From Pseudoclavibacter sp. AY1F1 (GTDB lineage Bacteria > Actinomycetota > Actinomycetes > Actinomycetales > Microbacteriaceae): a stretch of 64,000 nucleotides of DNA. Shown piece by piece: positions 56,484 to 64,000 of this stretch. The stretch's first letter is position 1. Every line of letters starts with the position of its first letter. Location: NCBI RefSeq assembly GCF_002931075.1, contig NZ_PSTQ01000001.1, forward strand, positions 496,001 through 560,000. Direction: 5' to 3'. A program made the translations under genes and the position numbers. The notes under the pieces are model-generated. The model saw only the letters and a program-made list of their open reading frames with translations, had not been told where the DNA came from and searched no databases.

Positions 56484-58715
56484 ATGATCGGTTACGCGGA
56501 CCTGCAGGATCTTCAGGGGGAGCAGCGCGAGCGCATTCAGGCGCTCTACGATCGCAGCCACCGTCTCTGGGCGCTCCCGGACGATATGGGCAAAATCGAC
56601 GCCATTGAGGAGTTCATCGGTGACTGCGAACGCGCGCAGCTGCCGCCCCTCATCGCCAGTGCGCTCTTCAACCTGCACATGACCTACGGGGACGGCGGTC
56701 TCACCCGCGAAGCACTGACGGCCTTCGCTCGACTCATGCGTCTGCTCGACCGCCATGGTGACCTCGTTCACCCGAGCAACGTCACCCGCATGCTCAACGC
56801 AGTGGCCACGAGTACCCTCACCATGTTGAACGACCCGACAGTGCCACTCGAGCAACTCACCCGAGTCATCGATCTGGTAGAAGCTCAAGTGCGCGCCCGC
56901 GGTACCGACCCAGTCGGTGTACTCGTCGCCAGGGCGGCAGTTGCCTCGGCCCGCGGTGATGGGCGCGAGACGGCCAACTGGATCGAGCGGTGGCGTTCCG
57001 AGGCGAGTGAGGAATGGCGAGCAGATGATCTCGGAGTGATCCAAATCGAGCTGCCGCTCATCGCAAGTTTCGACTTGCCGCGTGCGACCGAGACGCTCGA
57101 GCAACGATTGCGGATGGTTGGCATCGACCGTGACCGACTCGACCTTCAGCAGCGCACCGAGGCAATGCCAGTGCTCGCCATGCTCGCCTTCTTCCACCTC
57201 CGCTCCGGTAACGTCGACGAGGCTAGAGCGATCGCCGACCAATTGGTCGACGGCGTCGGCATCGAGGTCCTTGTCCGCGAGGCTGCAGCCAGCCAGCTCA
57301 TCCCCATATTGGAACATCGTCCTGACGTGGCGCTTTTCGTGGTCGATGACGTCCTGCGCAATCTGTCTATGAATGAGAGCGATGCGGAGACGTTGGCCGC
57401 GGTGGCACGCAATCGGCTCCTCGCCGCCCCTGACGGGACCGAGGGGCAACTGCTGCGAGTTCTCGCGCATCAGGCTGCAGCCGCCCTTGACCGGCGCGGT
57501 GCGACCGATGTACACGTTCGTGAGCTTGAGGACTTCTGGTGGGCGGGTGTCGAGTCCCGCCCCACGCCGAGTGTGGTCGAGGACGAGCAGACCTGGGGCA
57601 CCCCGAGTGGCCGTGCGCTGCTTATCCTCTCCGCTGGGTGGTTAGCGAGAGAAGGCTCGGTACGCGAAGACCGCATCCCCTTGTCCCTGTGGGACAGATA
57701 CACGGCGCTCTTCGACCGATTCCGTGAGCTCATGGCAACAACAAGTGTGGAAGAAACGGATGCGCTGGCAGCTGAGCTGGAGGCCGAGGGAGAGCTCCTT
57801 CACTGTGCAACCACACGCTTCTGTGTGCCGCTTTTCCACTCGATGCAGTCGTCGATGCTCGGCGCCAACGGAAAGGTCGTTGACCTCTACCAGCGCGCGC
57901 AGCGCTCCCTGGTGACCGACCCAACGGCGGTGAACGCGACATACCGCGGGTACGCGCCCTCGGCCTTCCTGCTCGCGCTCCTGGACGGAGTGTCCACGCC
58001 AAGCGTCCCGTGGTCGCAGATCGAGGAAGTCATCGAAGCCGAGGACCAGCTACGCCCGTGGACAGGCGGCTCCGACGCTCGAATTCACTTCGCGCGAGCG
58101 GAGATCGCCGCCCACCACGGTGACCTGGTGGAGCTGCGCGATCGGACGGACCGCATGTTTGCCAGCCTCGCTGCTGATGAGGAGCCCTTTGATCGGGGCA
58201 TTCTCGACCTCGTCGCTGTCCGGCAGACGGCGCTGACCCTCCCGGACATCGCCGAGAAAGCGGCGATACGCGTCGCAGAAGTAGGCAACGAACTGCAGCG
58301 GCGCGGTGCGGCCGGTTGGTTGTGCTGGATACGGGCACGCGACGGGGACCGGTCCGGCGGAACCGAACTCGCTGCGCTCCTCGAGTCCGTCGGAGGTGCG
58401 ACTGACGAGATCGAGCAGTTGCCTGGCTGGGCGCTCCTCGAAGCCTTGTCAGACGCGGATCTCGATCTCGTCTCGGTCGTGGATGCGCTTCTCAAGGAGA
58501 CGATCGAAGGTGACTGCACGGAAGTCGAGCTCTTCGCAGCCGCGAGCCGGGTGCTGCAGGATCGGGCCCCGAACGACCCCCGCGGAGCGAAACTGAGGGA
58601 GGACGTGGAACAGATTGCCCGCGGTCTCGACGAGCGCAACGGCAATCACGCGTGGAGCACGCACCTTCAAGACCGCTGGCTGGACAAGGGCCGGGTCTTT
58701 GGAGCACGAGCATGA
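56484..58715 (+). CDS. 743-residue alpha-helical protein of unknown family, partner of the HSP90-like ATPase
   Basis: ATG 56484 has GGAGGA 5 nt upstream; the frame extends 96 nt further upstream but without a start of comparable quality. Soluble (no TM or signal peptide). The sequence is almost wholly amphipathic helices rich in Ala/Leu/Glu/Arg, with TPR- or alpha-solenoid-like periodicity, e.g. ALTAFARLMRLLDRHGDLVH, VARAAVASARGDGRETANWI, AMLAFFHLRSGNVDEARAIA and ARAEIAAHHGDLVELRDRTD. I find no catalytic motif. It overlaps the HSP90-like gene by ATGA, implying a stable complex or coupled dosage. A role as substrate adaptor or sensor is inference. Confidence 0.8.
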   Translation: MIGYADLQDLQGEQRERIQALYDRSHRLWALPDDMGKIDAIEEFIGDCERAQLPPLIASALFNLHMTYGDGGLTREALTAFARLMRLLDRHGDLVHPSNVTRMLNAVATSTLTMLNDPTVPLEQLTRVIDLVEAQVRARGTDPVGVLVARAAVASARGDGRETANWIERWRSEASEEWRADDLGVIQIELPLIASFDLPRATETLEQRLRMVGIDRDRLDLQQRTEAMPVLAMLAFFHLRSGNVDEARAIADQLVDGVGIEVLVREAAASQLIPILEHRPDVALFVVDDVLRNLSMNESDAETLAAVARNRLLAAPDGTEGQLLRVLAHQAAAALDRRGATDVHVRELEDFWWAGVESRPTPSVVEDEQTWGTPSGRALLILSAGWLAREGSVREDRIPLSLWDRYTALFDRFRELMATTSVEETDALAAELEAEGELLHCATTRFCVPLFHSMQSSMLGANGKVVDLYQRAQRSLVTDPTAVNATYRGYAPSAFLLALLDGVSTPSVPWSQIEEVIEAEDQLRPWTGGSDARIHFARAEIAAHHGDLVELRDRTDRMFASLAADEEPFDRGILDLVAVRQTALTLPDIAEKAAIRVAEVGNELQRRGAAGWLCWIRARDGDRSGGTELAALLESVGGATDEIEQLPGWALLEALSDADLDLVSVVDALLKETIEGDCTEVELFAAASRVLQDRAPNDPRGAKLREDVEQIARGLDERNGNHAWSTHLQDRWLDKGRVFGARA

Positions 58716-60505
58716 GCGATGAGCGCTTCCTCGTCGACCTCCGCGGACTCGTCGACATCCTGTCCCACCATTTGTACTCCAGCCCGAGGGTGTATCTGCG
58801 TGAACTCATACAGAACGCGCGGGATGCAGTGGTTGCACGCCACGAGATCGACCCGGAGTCACCTGAGCAAATCAGCATTACGGTCGATGAGAGCTCCGGA
58901 GCCGTTACCGTCCGAGACCAGGGCATCGGACTCACCGAACAGGAGATGCGGGAAGTACTGGCGACAATCGGTGCGTCGAGCAAACGAGACGACTTCGCTC
59001 AGACCCGGCGCAAGTACCTCGGACAGTTCGGTATTGGGCTGTTGTCCTGCTTCTTGATCGCGGACCGCATCGAGGTACGCTCCCGGAGTGCCCGCACCGC
59101 AAATGCACCAACGATCAGCTGGGTCGGTAGTGCGGACGGCACGTTTACCATCAGCCCCGCCGCTGAATCCCTCGCCGAGCCGGGCACGGAGGTGCGTTTT
59201 CAGGCCCGACCCGACGAGCGGGAATGGACGCAACCGCATCGTGTGCGACTGCTGGCCGAGCGCTTCGCGGGACTTCTCGACCTGCCAGTGGCACTCCATC
59301 GAGGACCACTCCTGCCCGCTGAGATCGTCAGCCAGCGAACACAGCCCTGGCGGGGCACCGGACAGGAAATGGAGGACTGGGCGTACCAGGAGTTGGGATT
59401 CCGGCCGCTCGCAATCCTCTCGATCGCTGTGCCAGGTGCCGGAGTGCGTGGGCTCGCGTTCATCGCTGATAGCCCGGGGCAGGTAGGCACGCGTCGAGGT
59501 GACACTGTCTACTCGAGGGGCATGTTCGTCACGGACAGCAGCGTGCAACTGGTTCCGTCGTGGGCATACTTCGTGCGCCTCGCCGTGGAAGCCGGTGACC
59601 TGCCGCTCACGGCGTCACGGGAAGCACTCCAAGATTCAATCACGATCGACGCCGTCAAAGAACAGATAGGCACGCAGATTCGGGAAGGCATCGAGCGGTT
59701 CGCGGCGAACGATCCAGCCGCTTTCTCCAAGTTCCTAGACGTCCATGCCAAGGGCTTGATGGCAATGGCGGTCAGCGACGACGACATGCTTGAGCTCGTG
59801 TCGCAGAGCGTGAAGTGGGAGACGAACGAGGGAGACCAGACGCTGGCGCAGATGCGGCGGCGCGCAGAGGCGGTGCTCTACACGACCTCGATGACAGACT
59901 TCACCGCTTTTGCACCGATTCTCGCCGCGCGCGGCACGCCCCTCGTGAACGCTTCCTACGTGTACGGACGCGAAATCCTGCGTCGGCTGGTCGACCGTCC
60001 GCTTCGAGGGGCACGATTGCGAGCCTTCGACGCTGGGCGCTTCATTGATGAGCTACCGCTCCCACTTCCCGGGGACACCGCGGCTCGGTTACTTGAGGAG
60101 CAGGCACGTCCGGTGCTTCACCGACTTGGGGTTGCACTCGACCTCAGAGAATTCTCACCCGTGACCGTGCCGGTGCTCTTCGTCGGCGCCTCCGGGGACC
60201 CTGAATTTGATGCAGTCGGCGACGACGAAGATGACGGTGATGACGCGTGGGGCAACTTCCTCAGCGATCTCGTGACGCCAGCTGAGTCGACTGCCGCGCG
60301 GGGCCCGCGCCTGGTCGTCAACGTGGGAAGCACCTCCGTGCGCGCGTTCGGGACAATCAAGGATCGGTACGTCCGCGAGGAAGCCATCGCCGGTCTCTAC
60401 GTGATCGGCAGGCTCACTGCGGGGGAGCGACTTCAGCCGCAAGATGCGGTGCTCCTCAACCGAGCCTTGCAGGCGCTCATGACGGCGGCAGGGGACCGGC
60501 CGTAG
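58712..60505 (+). CDS. HSP90-family (GHKL) ATPase, HtpG-like
   Basis: 597 residues from ATG 58712, overlapping the partner stop. Full HSP90 layout: N-terminal GHKL ATPase with VYLRELIQNARDAVVAR (N box), VTVRDQGIGLTEQEM (G1) and KYLGQFGIGLLSCFLIAD (G2), a middle domain (YSRGMFVTDSSVQLVPSWAY, PLTASREALQDS) with the conserved catalytic Arg region, and a shorter, divergent C-terminal region ending with an acidic DDEDDGDDAWGNF stretch. It is closer to the actinobacterial accessory HSP90 family proteins than to housekeeping HtpG (about 620-640). Functional partnership with the upstream gene is inferred from coupling. Confidence 0.85.
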   Translation: MSDERFLVDLRGLVDILSHHLYSSPRVYLRELIQNARDAVVARHEIDPESPEQISITVDESSGAVTVRDQGIGLTEQEMREVLATIGASSKRDDFAQTRRKYLGQFGIGLLSCFLIADRIEVRSRSARTANAPTISWVGSADGTFTISPAAESLAEPGTEVRFQARPDEREWTQPHRVRLLAERFAGLLDLPVALHRGPLLPAEIVSQRTQPWRGTGQEMEDWAYQELGFRPLAILSIAVPGAGVRGLAFIADSPGQVGTRRGDTVYSRGMFVTDSSVQLVPSWAYFVRLAVEAGDLPLTASREALQDSITIDAVKEQIGTQIREGIERFAANDPAAFSKFLDVHAKGLMAMAVSDDDMLELVSQSVKWETNEGDQTLAQMRRRAEAVLYTTSMTDFTAFAPILAARGTPLVNASYVYGREILRRLVDRPLRGARLRAFDAGRFIDELPLPLPGDTAARLLEEQARPVLHRLGVALDLREFSPVTVPVLFVGASGDPEFDAVGDDEDDGDDAWGNFLSDLVTPAESTAARGPRLVVNVGSTSVRAFGTIKDRYVREEAIAGLYVIGRLTAGERLQPQDAVLLNRALQALMTAAGDRP

Positions 60506-61496
60506 AGGCATCGGCTTCGCACCGGTATGGCGCCGATAACGGCGAACGCGGCGCCCTGGACAGTCTTACTGCACGTCCGCCAAGTCCGGGCAGTAGACGT
60601 CGTGCTTGTCGAGCCCAACAGGGTCGGTTCGATTTTCGGCGATCATGCGGGAGCTGCGGGACCGAGTCCGGAGTAGCGTCGGCACCTGTCCGGCGATGCG
60701 CTCTGCCCGGTCGGTTTCGCCGCAGAAGACGCGGGCGAGCCGTCCCAGGCGAGACCGGCGGAACGCGAACACGAAGATCATCCGTTCGGGGTCGGCACAC
60801 CGCGGCGCTGTGGGCAGCACACCTTCAGCTTTTGCGGGCATCGAGCCCCGAGACGAGGACTAGAAGCAGCTGCGCCACCCGCAATGTCGACGAGTAGATG
60901 CAGGATTTCGTATTGATCAAGCACATTCGCTGGCTGTGATCCTGTCGTATAGGCCAACACGCACCATGCTGCAGCCGCACCCGACCGACCTCGATCGCGA
61001 GTGCTTTCATGCACGTCAGGTGCACCTTCGACGACGGCGCGCATCGCGGGCGGCGAACGGCCGGGAACCTGGACGGTAGGAGCCGCGGGCCATCGCTGAT
61101 GCTTGTCGTGCGAGACCCTGCGGGCTTCGGCAGGGATTGCGAGACTGCCATCCCGGTGCCGAGCAGAAAAGCGCCCCCGCTCGGAGTCACTCACGATGCA
61201 GGGGCGCTGGCGACGAAATTTCTGGCGCCGTGTCCCCCGACGCGTCGCCTCATCTCGTCGCGCATCGAAGCGTATCTGCCGTAGAAGCTCGCCGGGAGCG
61301 GTTTCCCGTGGCGCGCGAAAGGGGTCTCGCACCAGCGGGGGAACAGGTGCGAGGCCCGGCGTCGCAGCGCTTGGGGGCGAGCCGCGACGCACTCACCCTA
61401 TGCGCGTTGCTCGCGGAGGCGGAAGTCCCCTCTCACCCCTTGACATTTCACCGGCCCCAGTGTCGGCTGTGGCCCTTACACCCGCATAGATCGACC
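60506..61496. other. 991-bp region with no supported gene
   Basis: High GC with open frames on both strands, but none shows family motifs, a convincing start or codon periodicity I can trust. A minus-strand frame 60566-60841 (91 codons; contains RMIFVFAFRRSRLGRLARVF) is the most protein-like and could be a degraded gene. A perfect TTGACA (61440-61445) lies near the right end before the small gene at 61497. Confidence 0.5.
61440..61445 (+). promoter_or_regulatory. Consensus -35 TTGACA upstream of the 73-residue gene
   Basis: TTGACA matches the sigma-70 -35 exactly; a weak -10 (TCGGCT) lies 17 nt downstream at 61463-61468. The start codon follows at 61497. Confidence 0.35.
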
Positions 61497-61718
61497 ATGA
61501 CCACCACCTCGCAGTCCTCCCTCGACCAGCTCCCCGACATTCGACGTGAAGAAGCCGACCGCGACCACCCGTCGACCGTGGACGCATACGCTGCCGGCTA
61601 CCTCGCGGGTCTCGCCGACGGCGGCGACCAGGTCGTGCGGCATCTGCACCGGCAGCCGGAGTTCCGTGCCGCGCTGCTGCGATCCGCGCAGATCGCCGCT
61701 GAGCTCGGAAGGAGCTGA
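61497..61718 (+). CDS. Small hypothetical protein (73 residues)
   Basis: Starts MTTTSQSSLDQLPDIRREEA, with an acidic disordered N-terminus and a helical second half containing VDAYAAGYLAGLADGGDQVV then RHLHRQPEFRAALLR. It resembles short accessory proteins of actinobacterial plasmids or integrative elements that come in runs with the following broken genes. No motif suggests an activity. ATG 61497 is chosen because the frame upstream has no similarity and a -35-like site lies about 50 nt upstream. Confidence 0.6.
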   Translation: MTTTSQSSLDQLPDIRREEADRDHPSTVDAYAAGYLAGLADGGDQVVRHLHRQPEFRAALLRSAQIAAELGRS

Positions 61719-61910
61719 CGACACGGCGGCCTGGGCGGGTGCAAGGTCTGCGACCGGGCCCCGATGTGCGAGATGGGAGAGAAGACGGAGCCGTAGGTGC
61801 TGATCCCGAAGCTCTGGCACAACCAGGTGCTGGTGCGGATGCCCGCGCACAGGAAGGCGTGGCGAGCGCACCGCTGGCACCCCGACAACATCGCCGCCCG
61901 AACCCGCTGA
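61719..61910 (+). pseudogene. Broken small gene with an in-frame TAG
   Basis: Frame starting directly after the previous stop reads GGLGGCKVCDRAPMCEMGEK, then TEP, a TAG at 61794-61796, then LIPKLWHNQVLVRMPAHRKA and WRAHRWHPDNIAARTR to TGA 61908. The two halves read as one protein (CxxC near the N-terminus, WHN and HRWHP basic-aromatic C-terminus). No ATG/GTG/TTG precedes the CxxC part, so the gene lacks both a start and continuity. A GTG at 61797 could start a 37-residue relic. Confidence 0.45.
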
Positions 61911-61954
61911 CCACACTCGCCGAAGTTCCACGGAAATAAGAGGAGTAGCTCGTC

Positions 61955-62725
61955 ATGACGACTGCAGCAGAATCACGCCGCGAATCCGCCCGCGGCAACG
62001 GCACGACCGGAGGCCAGTTCGGCTTCCAGGACCACACGCCGCCCGCGGCCGCGCCTTCAGTGGCATGGCCGGGAACGAACCGGAACGTGCGCGACCACGA
62101 CTTCGTGCCCGCCAGCGCCGCCGACTGGCCCGGCCTCTACGGCACCGAAGGGCAAGGGTCAGGACTCGGCGGGAAGCAGTTCGTCGCGCACTACTCCGGC
62201 CCCGGCTACGACTACTGGGTCTGCGAATACGACCCCGAGACCCGCCAGGTGTTCGGGTACGCCTGCATCGTCGGGCACGGCGACGGCGAGTACGGCTAGG
62301 CCGACTTGAACGAGCTCGAGGCGACCAAGATCGACGTGTTCAACCCAGCATCCTCGGGCCCCTCCAACTGGACCGTCAAGACAGCCGCGATCCACCGCGA
62401 CAGCGACTTCGAAGACCTCCCATCGGAGCAGCGATACGCGCACCAGCACCTCGACAAGTACCGCGGCCAGGTCCTCGACCAGCTCGACCGGTCTGATCGC
62501 GATGAGGTGAACAGCCGAGTCTCCCAGTGGCAGGCCGCCGTGCTGAGATTGCGAGAAACCGCTGATGGGTCCTGGAGCACGCGTGCGGTCGCGTCGGTCG
62601 ATGTGGTCGCCGCTCAGCGCGAGGTGGAGGCGCTCACTACAGAGCACGGCCTCGTCTTCGACCCGGCCGATGGAGGGTCGTTCACGGTCGCGGAGCAGCA
62701 TGCTGAGAACGAGCTCCCCGAGTGA
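61955..62725 (+). pseudogene. DUF2958-like protein gene split by an in-frame TAG
   Basis: ATG 61955 opens a 114-codon frame ending at TAG 62297-62299; the same frame continues open for 142 codons to 62725. The protein pattern crosses the stop: CEYDPETRQVFGYACIVGHG, then GEYG-(TAG)-ADLNELEATKI. In the related DUF2958-type proteins I recall, an aromatic residue occupies this position (EWGYxSLxELE), so TAC to TAG is the likely change. The 3' half (helical, VDVVAAQREVEALTTEHGLV) has no start codon of its own except TTG 62306. Accessory-element protein of unknown role. Confidence 0.55.
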
Positions 62726-62740
62726 CGTCGCACAACGACG

Positions 62741-62775
62741 AAGCCGCCCCGATGCATCTCTGTGCGGGGCGGCTT
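62741..62775. terminator. Terminator between the split gene and the convergent small gene
   Basis: A perfect 11-bp stem, AAGCCGCCCCG (62741-62751) against CGGGGCGGCTT (62765-62775), with a 13-nt loop. It serves genes converging from both sides. Confidence 0.8.
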
Positions 62776-62788
62776 GGTGGGAAGGCGG

Positions 62789-62983
62789 TCAGCGGACGAG
62801 GATCGTTGCCCCTGCGAGCACAGCGCTCCAAAACCGGACAGCGATAGCCAGCCCGATGAGGATTCCACGCATGGACTTCACTGACTCGGAGTAGCCGCGA
62901 TCGGCGCCGGGTCCGCGCTCGATGATCGGGATGAGTTCGATTGGAGAGGAAGCTGCGGGGAGGGGGTGCGTCGTGGTGGTCAT
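62789..62983 (-). CDS. Small membrane protein (one C-terminal TM)
   Basis: 64 residues from ATG 62983; GGAG 6 nt upstream favours this over the in-frame ATG at 62995. The first 40 residues are hydrophilic (SSPIELIPIIERGPGADRGY) and the C-terminal 25 form one hydrophobic helix (MRGILIGLAIAVRFWSAVLA). It resembles small accessory membrane proteins on mobile elements. Function unknown. Confidence 0.6.
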   Translation of the reverse strand: MTTTTHPLPAASSPIELIPIIERGPGADRGYSESVKSMRGILIGLAIAVRFWSAVLAGATILVR

Positions 62984-63037
62984 GTGAGGCTCCATGGTTT
63001 GGATGGGGGTGTCCTCTCCTATGCGGGCAGTGACGAC

Positions 63038-63070
63038 GAACCCCGCCGCACGCGGTGCATGACGGGGTTC
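63038..63070 (-). terminator. Terminator of the HNH nuclease gene
   Basis: GAACCCCG (63038-63045) pairs with CGGGGTTC (63063-63070); an internal GCAC/GTGC stem fits within the loop. It lies 24 bp past the nuclease stop on the minus strand. Confidence 0.7.
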
Positions 63071-63093
63071 GAGGTCCTACTGATCTGGGCGCG

Positions 63094-64000
63094 CTAGGCC
63101 TTGCGGCGATGCTGGAGCACGAGAGCGGTCAGCGCGACGAGCGCTGCACCTGCCAGCCCCAGCGTCCAGGGCAGCGCCGCGTCGCCGGTGGTTGCGAGGA
63201 CGGAGGAGCCAGTCTCAGCCTCGTGCCCGGCCTCGGCGGGCGCCACGGCGGCAGCATGCGTCTCAGACTCGACCGGAGCAGGTGTACTGGTTGCTTCCGG
63301 GGCGGGGGTAACCTCCACCGTCTCGATGGGCGTGGTCGACGGCGTGACGCTCGGGTCCGTCACGACTGCGCCGGCCGGGAGCGCGCACGAGCTCACACCC
63401 GCGAAGGAGACGCCGTTGATGATGCCGCCGTTGATGATCGCGTCCTGGTCGATGGGCGTGACAGCGAGGTCGTACACCTTGAGAACGCTCGTCAACTGCG
63501 CCAGGTATGTGCAGTGGAAGGCGGTGTTGGTCGGCATCCATTCGGACGCGAGGCGCATGCCTTTCGCCGAGTTCGCACGCCCCTCGACCGCCTGCAGGTT
63601 CATCGGGTCGTTGGCGAGTGCTTCACGCTTGGTGGCATCCCACTCGTTCGCGCCACCGGTCCATGCGGCGGCGAGCGGGATGATGTGGTCGATCTGGACA
63701 GCACCGGACGTCGCGACGCCGCGGGTGAAGGGGATCGCCTCGCCCGTGTACGGGTCCTGGAGGGTCCCGCGTTCGACGATGCAGTCGCTCCCGTCGCGGA
63801 GGACGACGTTCGTGAGGTCGCGCTGGAGCATGTCGTTGCGGGCGTCGCACCCGTTGCCGTCCGGGTCAGCCCAGTGCTTGAACAGGTCGCGGTCGTATCC
63901 CGTCGCAGACGAGTTCACGGTCCGCAGCCCCTCAGCGGCAGCTGCGACCGCGGCACCGTCCACGTACCAGGCGCCGTCGACCTGAGATGCGAACCCGGCG
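63094..64000 (-). CDS. Secreted, wall-anchored HNH endonuclease (DUF1524/GmrSD C-terminal-type), 5' end outside window
   Basis: The frame is open to the window edge, so the N-terminus (expected signal peptide) is missing. The core matches DUF1524-type HNH nucleases: YDRDLFKHWADPDGNGCDAR, QDPYTGEAIPFTRG, GAVQIDHIIPLAAAWTGGAN (HNH His), NDPMNLQAVEGRANSAKGMR (Asn region) and SEWMPTNTAFHCTYLAQ. A Thr/Pro/Glu-rich linker of about 80 residues follows, then LATTG, a TM (LPWTLGLAGAALVALTALVL) and RRK: a sortase LAxTG cell-wall sorting signal. Predicted to degrade DNA at the cell surface. GmrSD-like restriction enzymes share the HNH fold but are cytosolic. Confidence 0.82.
   Translation of the reverse strand, partial: AGFASQVDGAWYVDGAAVAAAAEGLRTVNSSATGYDRDLFKHWADPDGNGCDARNDMLQRDLTNVVLRDGSDCIVERGTLQDPYTGEAIPFTRGVATSGAVQIDHIIPLAAAWTGGANEWDATKREALANDPMNLQAVEGRANSAKGMRLASEWMPTNTAFHCTYLAQLTSVLKVYDLAVTPIDQDAIINGGIINGVSFAGVSSCALPAGAVVTDPSVTPSTTPIETVEVTPAPEATSTPAPVESETHAAAVAPAEAGHEAETGSSVLATTGDAALPWTLGLAGAALVALTALVLQHRRKA

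Noticed and set aside
60566-60841. 91-codon minus-strand frame in the gene-poor region
   Set aside because: Somewhat protein-like (GRLARVFCGETDRAERIA) but lacks a clear ribosome-binding site, family match or neighbour context. Kept only as a possible relic.
61137-61496. Upstream extension of the 73-residue gene
   Set aside because: The frame is open for 120 codons more, but the residues look like non-coding GC-rich translation and a promoter-like TTGACA lies inside it.

Overview
The window is high-GC actinobacterial DNA, most likely from the family Microbacteriaceae. The gene content and order (nusA-ylxR-infB-rbfA-truB-ribF-rpsO-pnp; hemW-hrcA-dnaJ-rsmE-HIT-phoH-ybeY-corC-era; recO-uppS-glyS-dusB-dgt-dnaG), a mycothiol-dependent-type enzyme family, a LAxTG-type wall-sorting signal and many TANNNT -10 boxes placed 6-9 nt before a start codon all fit. 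No genus can be assigned from sequence reading alone.

Bases 1-21,150 hold the translation/RNA-turnover cluster: end of nusA, ylxR, infB, rbfA, then (opposite strand) a single frame joining a ketopantoate-reductase-like domain to a MutY adenine glycosylase, then truB, two small membrane proteins, ribF, a DinB-like enzyme, an SNF2 helicase, aspA, a hendecad-repeat membrane protein, two tandem PrsW-like proteases with an FKBP isomerase, rpsO, PPK2 and pnp with a leader resembling the Actino-pnp element. Bases 21,200-34,600 hold an M16 peptidase, dapB, a TIGR01777-type oxidoreductase, hemW and the hrcA-dnaJ-...-era chain, where most genes overlap by 4 nt or so. hrcA carries a CIRCE operator over its own promoter.

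Bases 34,500-52,700 hold a NarL-type two-component pair, leuA behind a leaderless leucine-rich leader peptide and attenuator-like hairpins, a TRIC-type channel, recO, uppS, a large unknown membrane protein, glyS, dusB, dgt, dnaG, an orphan ABC ATPase, a 2-hydroxyacid dehydrogenase and tRNA-Asn(GTT) with a strong terminator.

Right after the tRNA the window changes character. An IS256-family (IS1249-like) element with 26-bp terminal inverted repeats has cut a Fic-like gene. It is followed by an AbiE-like antitoxin/nucleotidyltransferase operon with a near-perfect inverted-repeat operator. Next comes a translationally coupled pair: a 743-residue alpha-helical protein of unknown family and an HSP90-family (GHKL) ATPase. 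This pair is the best candidate in the window for an undescribed defence or stress system. Beyond it lie about 1 kb without a supported gene, two small genes each broken by an in-frame TAG, and the 3' part of an HNH nuclease with a C-terminal LATTG wall-anchor signal running off the window end.

Two features recur: leaderless transcription (TAGGCT-like -10 box, 6-7 nt, then ATG/GTG), and TAG stop codons that serve as the first three bases of the next gene's -10 box (11913, 30543, 50408).
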